NCBI GenBank assembly: GCA_018335875.1
Contig: JAGXRN010000045.1
Coordinates: forward strand, 1 to 37,267
DNA from: Dethiobacter sp.
GTDB lineage: Bacteria; Bacillota; Dethiobacteria; Dethiobacterales; Dethiobacteraceae
Direction: 5' to 3'
DNA length: 37,267 bases
Numbering within the stretch: the stretch's first letter is position 1; every line of letters starts with the position of its first letter. The position numbers and the translations under genes were made by a program. Below are positions 33,607 through 37,267 of this stretch, piece by piece. Under the pieces are notes generated by a model. That model was not told the origin of the DNA. It made no database searches and was given only the letters and a program-made list of their open reading frames with translations.

Positions 33607-34699
33607 GACTGTCACCTCCTCTTCTCTCTTGGCTGGCTTCCATCAGGGCGAAGAAACGGTGGAAAAGGTGGGCCGAGTCGCTTGGTCCGGGAAAAGCCTC
33701 GGGGTGGTACTGAACAGAGAAAACCGGCAGATAATTGTGCAAAATCCCCTCAACAGTACCGTCATTGAGGTTGCGATGGGTGACAGAAAAGTCTAAAGCG
33801 GCCATGGTCGACTCGTCGATGGCGTAGCCGTGGTTTTGTGAAGTAATCTGGACTTTGCCGGTTACTAAATCCTTTACAGGCTGATTGACTCCGCGGTGGC
33901 CGAATTTAAGTTTATAGGTATCAGCGCCAAGAGCAAGCGCCAGCAACTGATGGCCGAGGCAAATACCAAAGATAGGCACTCTTCCTACCAGTTCACGGAT
34001 ATTGTTTATTATCTCGCCGGCGTCCTTAGGATCGCCGGGGCCGTTTGACAGCATGACTCCCTTAGGCTGCAGGGCTAATATTTCAGCAGCTGGAGTCCAG
34101 GCAGGAACCACTACAACTTCACATCCGGCATGGTTGAGGTTGCGGGCAATGCTTTTTTTCATGCCCAGGTCCAGCATTACAACGCGGTTTGTGCCGGGGA
34201 GGGTATACCGTTCCGGTGTTGTGACCTCATGCAGCAGGTTTTGACCTGAAAGAGGAGCCACCTCGGCTGCCAGTTGTGTCAGTTCAGTGTCGCTGTAATC
34301 ACAGGTGGTGATGATTCCACGCATGGTTCCCTTTTCCCTGATAATCCTTGTCAGCTCCCGTGTGTCTATACCCGATATGGCCACGATCCCATGTTTTTGC
34401 AGATAAGACTCCAGCGATTCTGTGGTGCGCCAATTGCTGGGGTGGCTGCAGGCTTCTTTCACAATAAAGCCTCTGATAAATGGGCGGCGTGATTCAAAGT
34501 CTTCCGGGTTAATACCGTAATTGCCTATCAGAGGATAGGTCATTGTCACAATCTGCCCGCAGTAAGACGGGTCTGTCAGCACCTCCTGATAACCTGTCAT
34601 TGCAGTATTAAAAACTACTTCTCCTTCTCCGGTACCGTCAGCGCCAAAACTTTGTCCGTAAAATATCTTGCTGTTTTCCAGGGCCAGTCTTGCCAGCAT
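33599..34699 (-). CDS. carA: Carbamoyl-phosphate synthase small (glutaminase) subunit
   Basis: The 366-aa protein hydrolyses glutamine and feeds ammonia to CarB. The N-terminal CPSase domain has [21 protein letters not shown]. The C-terminal class-I glutamine amidotransferase has SNGPGDP, the nucleophile Cys in [13 protein letters not shown], and the His-Glu pair in [11 protein letters not shown] (most relatives read ASPGP). ATG 34699 is preceded by CAGGAGGAAA. The leader carries a promoter, PyrR-like hairpin, leader peptide and terminator. Confidence 0.96.
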   Translation of the reverse strand: MLARLALENSKIFYGQSFGADGTGEGEVVFNTAMTGYQEVLTDPSYCGQIVTMTYPLIGNYGINPEDFESRRPFIRGFIVKEACSHPSNWRTTESLESYLQKHGIVAISGIDTRELTRIIREKGTMRGIITTCDYSDTELTQLAAEVAPLSGQNLLHEVTTPERYTLPGTNRVVMLDLGMKKSIARNLNHAGCEVVVVPAWTPAAEILALQPKGVMLSNGPGDPKDAGEIINNIRELVGRVPIFGICLGHQLLALALGADTYKLKFGHRGVNQPVKDLVTGKVQITSQNHGYAIDESTMAALDFSVTHRNLNDGTVEGILHNYLPVFSVQYHPEAFPGPSDSAHLFHRFFALMEASQERRGGDSHA

Positions 34700-34746
34700 A
34701 AAGTTTCCTCCTGTACTTTTTATAGGCTAAAGATGAAAAGCTGCAT

Positions 34747-34786
34747 AAAAAAAGCCAACCAAGCGGTTTAAATCCCGCGGTCAGCT
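34747..34786 (-). terminator. Attenuator terminator in the carAB leader
   Basis: On minus, the 5' arm AGCTGACCGCGG (34786-34775) pairs with CCGCTTGGTTGGCT (34766-34753) with small internal irregularities, followed by seven U residues (34753-34747). The 5' arm contains the stop codon of the leader peptide. A ribosome at that stop would block the stem and allow read-through into carA. Confidence 0.8.
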
Positions 34787-34810
34787 CTCTGATAAAAGTT
34801 GGATATTCAT
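34781..34810 (-). CDS. Nine-codon leader peptide of carAB
   Basis: ATG at 34810 has an AAGGAGG site 6-7 nt upstream and reads MNIQLLSES before TGA at 34783-34781. It is too short to be a functional protein. Its ribosome site directly follows the PyrR-like hairpin and its stop codon sits in the terminator 5' arm, which points to a role in coupling translation to transcription. Peptide residues themselves show no amino-acid bias that would suggest sensing of one aminoacyl-tRNA. Confidence 0.65.
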   Translation of the reverse strand: MNIQLLSES

Positions 34811-34824
34811 AATTTGCCTCCTTT

Positions 34825-34842
34825 TTAGCCTCTCAGGGCTAA
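34825..34842 (-). promoter_or_regulatory. PyrR-type RNA-binding hairpin in the carAB leader
   Basis: On minus, TTAGCC, loop CTGAGA, GGCTAA form a perfect 6-bp stem. The sequence AGCCCTGAGAGGCT fits the known PyrR-binding consensus ARUCCNGNGAGGYU at all but one position, and the changed base stays paired. It ends just before the AAGGAGG of the leader peptide, so bound PyrR would block that ribosome site. Confidence 0.7.
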
Positions 34843-34870
34843 GTTAAAGGTAGCTGTATGCATTTTTTTT

Positions 34871-34899
34871 ATTCTAACAGACATTATTTCTTGTGTCAA
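34871..34899 (-). promoter_or_regulatory. Sigma-A promoter of carAB
   Basis: On minus, TTGACA (34899-34894), a 17-bp spacer and TAGAAT (34876-34871). Transcription would start near 34864, within or next to a run of eight A, about 20 nt before the PyrR-like hairpin. Confidence 0.85.
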
Positions 34900-34960
34900 G
34901 GCACATGGTTTACATAACTTTATATCTTTTTATCTTTTTTATGTATAATCGAATATTTAT

Positions 34961-34989
34961 TTGACAAAGAAAATGGGCATTAGTATAAT
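34961..34989 (+). promoter_or_regulatory. Consensus sigma-A promoter of the IclR-type gene
   Basis: TTGACA (34961-34966), 17-bp spacer, TATAAT (34984-34989): a perfect match. A second TTGACA at 34994-34999 with GTATTA 17 bp downstream may be a weaker tandem promoter. A near-perfect AGCAGG/CCTGCT hairpin at 35056-35072 lies in the leader. Confidence 0.8.
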
Positions 34990-35118
34990 TATTTTGACAA
35001 CAATTTTCACAATGCGGTATTACTGCGCTAAGATAGGGAGAAACGCCGGCAGATAGCAGGGCATGCCTGCTTTTCTTGTTTTAAAACAGTTGTCTTGATA
35101 AGCGAGGGGGCAGAAGTT

Positions 35119-35901
35119 ATGAAACAACTAAATGACAGGCACAGTGTACAGTCGGTGGAAAGAGCACTGAAAATACTGATTATTCTTGCTGAAGCAGGGA
35201 TGCCGCTGACACTCAGTCAAATCAGGGACAGGACAAGCCTTAATATTTCCACGGCTCATCGCCTGCTGCACACACTGATGAATTTTGGCTTTATCAGCCA
35301 GGACAGGGACACAGGCAGGTATATGCTGGGCTTGCGTACATTCGAAGTTGGCCATGCAGCTCTTTATACTTTTGATATACGCACAATGTCAAGGCCCCTG
35401 CTGCAGGAACTTGTCGACAGTATCAACGAAACAACCAACCTGGCAATTCTTGACCAAGACGATGTGGTTTATATTGATCAGATTGAATCCACCAATATGA
35501 TTAAAATTTTCGCCCGCATCGGGAGCCGGGGGCCTATCCACTGCACAGGCGCAGGCAAGGCGATGCTGGCAAACTATACAGACCGGGAGTTTGAACGGTT
35601 TATACAAATCAAATCACCATTGCCATCATATACAGTTAATACAATTATAGACCCGCAAAAACTTAAAGAAGAAATGCTTATTATCAGGCATAACGGTTAT
35701 GCCCTCGACAACTGCGAGTTGGAGGACGGAGTACGGTGTGTAGCGATACCGATCTGGAATTTTGAAGGTAAGGTTATTGCGGCTGTCAGTGTTTCCGGGC
35801 CGGACACCCGCTTTACAGACACTTTCATTAAGGAATACCTGATACCGGAAGTCAAATCTGCTGCCGCTAAGATTTCTGAGCGTCTCGGCTTCCGAAGGTG
35901 A
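35119..35901 (+). CDS. IclR-family transcriptional regulator
   Basis: The 260-aa protein has an N-terminal winged helix-turn-helix (about residues 10-72; TLSQIRDRTSLNISTAHRLLHTL) and a C-terminal IclR effector domain with the characteristic GPIHCTGAGKAMLANY and the Cys-containing DNCELEDGVRCVAIPI near 195-210. Family members bind small acids such as glyoxylate, pyruvate or aromatic intermediates. ATG 35119 is chosen because GAGGGG stands 9 nt upstream; TTG 35095 lies before that site. It is divergent from carAB, and its targets are not evident. The very strong promoter suggests autorepression. Confidence 0.93.
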   Translation: MKQLNDRHSVQSVERALKILIILAEAGMPLTLSQIRDRTSLNISTAHRLLHTLMNFGFISQDRDTGRYMLGLRTFEVGHAALYTFDIRTMSRPLLQELVDSINETTNLAILDQDDVVYIDQIESTNMIKIFARIGSRGPIHCTGAGKAMLANYTDREFERFIQIKSPLPSYTVNTIIDPQKLKEEMLIIRHNGYALDNCELEDGVRCVAIPIWNFEGKVIAAVSVSGPDTRFTDTFIKEYLIPEVKSAAAKISERLGFRR

Positions 35902-35926
35902 TATGGGAAATAAACGCTGTAATAGA

Positions 35927-35958
35927 AAGCAAGTGGTTGTTTATTCAACCACTTGCTT
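35927..35958. terminator. Terminator between IclR gene and convergent small gene
   Basis: AAGCAAGTGGTTG (35927-35939) pairs perfectly over 13 bp with 35946-35958 around a 6-nt loop. U-richness is limited, so efficiency is uncertain. Confidence 0.7.
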
Positions 35959-35986
35959 CTGTTGATGCCTATTGTAATTTTAATTT

Positions 35987-36382
35987 TTAACAAAGTTTAA
36001 AAAAGCCAAGAGTTGAAAGCCGCTGGTACTCTTTATCAAAAACTTCTGCAAGGTCAAGATCGAGTAAATGACAGAGGGCTGTGAGATAAAAAAGGTGTGT
36101 CCCAATCTTTTCCTCCACGATCTCTCTGCAATGCTCGCAGAGTTGGCCCCTAAGGTGTGATTCCATGTACTCACGACGGTCCTTCAGAGCGATTTCAGTG
36201 GGGCATGACTGTCTGGTAGCGTTAATATTCAGGCAGCCACAGCTGGTTACAGTCTTGGCGATGGAGCGGTTAACTTTGGCGGTTGATTCCTGGAATTTGG
36301 TCAGACTGTCCAGGATACTGCGATGTCGTATCAGTAATTCTGAAACCTTGTCCTGAAATTGTTCCACAGCTTCGCCTTTCAT
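35987..36382 (-). CDS. Small Cys/His-containing helical protein with MazG-like C-terminal segment, function unknown
   Basis: The 131-aa protein is not one I can assign to a named family with confidence. The N-terminal third is helical and charged. A central SCGCLN (near residue 48) and LCEHCREIVEEKIG (near 81-94) give pairs of Cys that could bind metal. The segment IVEEKIGTHLFYLTALCHLLDLDLAEVF resembles the helical core of MazG-type nucleotide pyrophosphohydrolases, but the full EExxE-x-ExxD metal set is not visible. ATG 36382 follows AGAGGTGA; GTG 36391 is part of that ribosome site. A good promoter lies upstream. Confidence 0.75.
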   Translation of the reverse strand: MKGEAVEQFQDKVSELLIRHRSILDSLTKFQESTAKVNRSIAKTVTSCGCLNINATRQSCPTEIALKDRREYMESHLRGQLCEHCREIVEEKIGTHLFYLTALCHLLDLDLAEVFDKEYQRLSTLGFFKLC

Positions 36383-36435
36383 TACAGTCACCTCTTTGTT
36401 GTGAAAAAGCTTAACTTAGCAAAATCTTTTCTTTT

Positions 36436-36465
36436 ATTATACTTTTTTCAGCGAAACATTGTCAA
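36436..36465 (-). promoter_or_regulatory. Sigma-A promoter of the small Cys/His protein gene
   Basis: On minus, TTGACA (36465-36460), an 18-bp spacer and TATAAT (36441-36436). The leader is about 45-50 nt to ATG 36382. Confidence 0.75.
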
Positions 36466-36706
36466 TGTGTGACTGTAAAGTCGCTTGGTACAACCGCTTT
36501 TAGCCTGCAGTTTAAATTTCTTGCTCTGAAAAGTTTGAATTTTTCCCAGGCTGCTCCAGTACTGAACGCATGAATTAAGAAAAGCTTGCAGCTAAGGATA
36601 ATTAGAGTAACTTAAGAAAATTTTATCGCAAAGGGGGCTGGTCAAACCAAAACGGATGTGAGATAATAGTGGGCTCTTGCTTATAAGCGAGGGATAAAGC
36701 TGGACA

Positions 36707-36734
36707 TTGACCCTGCTCTATGTTATGATATAAT
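36707..36734 (+). promoter_or_regulatory. Promoter of the transposase gene
   Basis: TTGACC (36707-36712), 16-bp spacer, TATAAT (36729-36734), 27 nt before the ATG. Confidence 0.6.
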
Positions 36735-36761
36735 TAAAGGTTGTGAGTAGGAGTGATGATT

Positions 36762-37267
36762 ATGTCAGACAAGTTGAGTTGGAAAGACGTCCTCATAAAT
36801 CAGTTAATAAAGAGCGGTTTCAGCAAAGAGGAATCACACTCGGTCTATCTGGTTGAAATGGAAGCAAGAAAGTTTTTTGATTTTGATGGAATAGTGCCAA
36901 GCTGTCTGATGCTGCAGAACATTGAGCAGGACGAGAAAGAAATACGGTACTTTTGGGAATCTAAATCTGTGGAAACGCAATGCCCGTATTGCGGAACGTT
37001 GAGTACGAGGCTGAGCGGCGACTACTACACCAAGCCAATACAAGATATTCCATACAACAACAAGGCGGTATATCACGTCGTACGCTTCAACAAATACTTC
37101 TGTGAGAATTCAGAGTGTAAATACGAGGAAATCATTGAGCAATTTAGTTATTTTTCTGAAGAGAAAGCAAGGAAAACGGTTCGTTTCAAAAAATTCTGTA
37201 TAGAACGTTCCCTTGGATGTGGATGTAACCATGCGGAATATGAGCTAAGGATGGAAGGCGCTGTGAT
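36762..37267 (+). CDS. ISL3-family transposase, N-terminal part (runs off the window)
   Basis: ATG 36762 follows AGGAGTGATG and opens a frame with no stop to the window end (168 codons). Zinc-ribbon pairs CPYCG near residue 72 and CENSEC near 107 match the N-terminal zf-ISL3 module of ISL3 transposases, followed by the helical segment EEKARKTVRFKKFCIERSLG. The catalytic DDE domain lies beyond the window. The reading frame is intact as far as seen. Confidence 0.75.
   Translation, partial: MSDKLSWKDVLINQLIKSGFSKEESHSVYLVEMEARKFFDFDGIVPSCLMLQNIEQDEKEIRYFWESKSVETQCPYCGTLSTRLSGDYYTKPIQDIPYNNKAVYHVVRFNKYFCENSECKYEEIIEQFSYFSEEKARKTVRFKKFCIERSLGCGCNHAEYELRMEGAV

Larger units (their letters stand above)
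36392..36761. other. 370-bp intergenic region containing promoters and IS left end
   Basis: Besides the minus-strand promoter (36436-36465) and the predicted IS end and its promoter (from 36672), nothing is recognised in 36470-36670. Confidence 0.5.
36672..37267 (+). mobile_element. Left part of an ISL3-like insertion sequence, cut by window end
   Basis: GGCTCTTGCTTATAAGC at 36672 resembles the GGCTCTT-type terminal repeats of the ISL3 family and lies about 90 bp before a transposase start. The 8 bp before it (36664-36671) would be one copy of the target duplication. The right end is outside the window, so the boundary cannot be confirmed. Confidence 0.5.

Noticed and set aside
36834..37076. 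80-codon open frame on minus inside the transposase
   Set aside because: Antisense to the zinc-ribbon coding frame; no ribosome site.

Overview
The window looks like chromosomal DNA of an anaerobic, low-to-mid G+C Gram-positive bacterium of the Clostridia (Peptococcaceae-like). The evidence is strong AGGAGG ribosome sites, frequent GTG and TTG starts, a PyrR-type leader, an HdrABC/Flx electron-transfer operon, a GatCAB cluster and the absence of outer-membrane genes. I cannot name the genus from sequence alone. No rRNA, tRNA or CRISPR array was recognised.

Region 1 (1-9.5 kb): a CBS-PAS-PAS sigma-54 activator is followed by three 22-bp-spaced direct repeats (candidate enhancer) and a near-consensus -24/-12 promoter. 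These lie ahead of a LivKHMGF-type ABC uptake operon, then a terminator and an acyl-CoA synthetase. The likely job is regulated import and CoA activation of an organic acid. Region 2 (9.5-13.8 kb): an ArAE/FUSC-type membrane protein, an MFS carrier, a ferritin-like diiron protein, an orphan motif-permuted DNA methyltransferase and a stand-alone receiver protein. Region 3 (13.8-17.2 kb, minus strand): a CitA/DcuS-type sensor kinase, its response regulator and a DctP/DctB-type binding protein without TRAP permease subunits. This resembles the DctB-DctS-DctR sensing unit of Bacillus. Region 4 (17.7-24.2 kb): a seven-gene operon hdrB-hdrC-hdrA-mvhD/flxD-flxC-flxB-flxA, a predicted NADH-linked flavin-based electron-bifurcating heterodisulfide-reductase-like complex, closed by a strong terminator.

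Region 5 (24.3-27.6 kb): gatC-gatA-gatB. GatA has lost all three catalytic residues of the amidase Ser-cisSer-Lys triad, while GatB looks intact. Region 6 (27.6-30.4 kb, minus): one gene fusing a class-III PLP aminotransferase to a domain resembling cyanobacterial acyl-ACP reductase (AAR). This is a possible single-chain acyl-to-amine enzyme, with a double TGTGCACA palindrome over its predicted start site. Region 7 (30.4-34.9 kb, minus): carA-carB behind a compact leader with a consensus promoter, a PyrR-like hairpin, a 9-codon leader peptide and a terminator whose 5' arm contains the leader stop codon. Region 8 (35-37.3 kb): an IclR regulator with a perfect consensus promoter, a small Cys/His-rich protein of unknown function, and the left part of an ISL3-like insertion sequence cut by the window edge.

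The three observations most worth following are the aminotransferase-AAR fusion, the triad-less GatA in an otherwise normal gatCAB operon, and the PyrR/leader-peptide attenuator of carAB.
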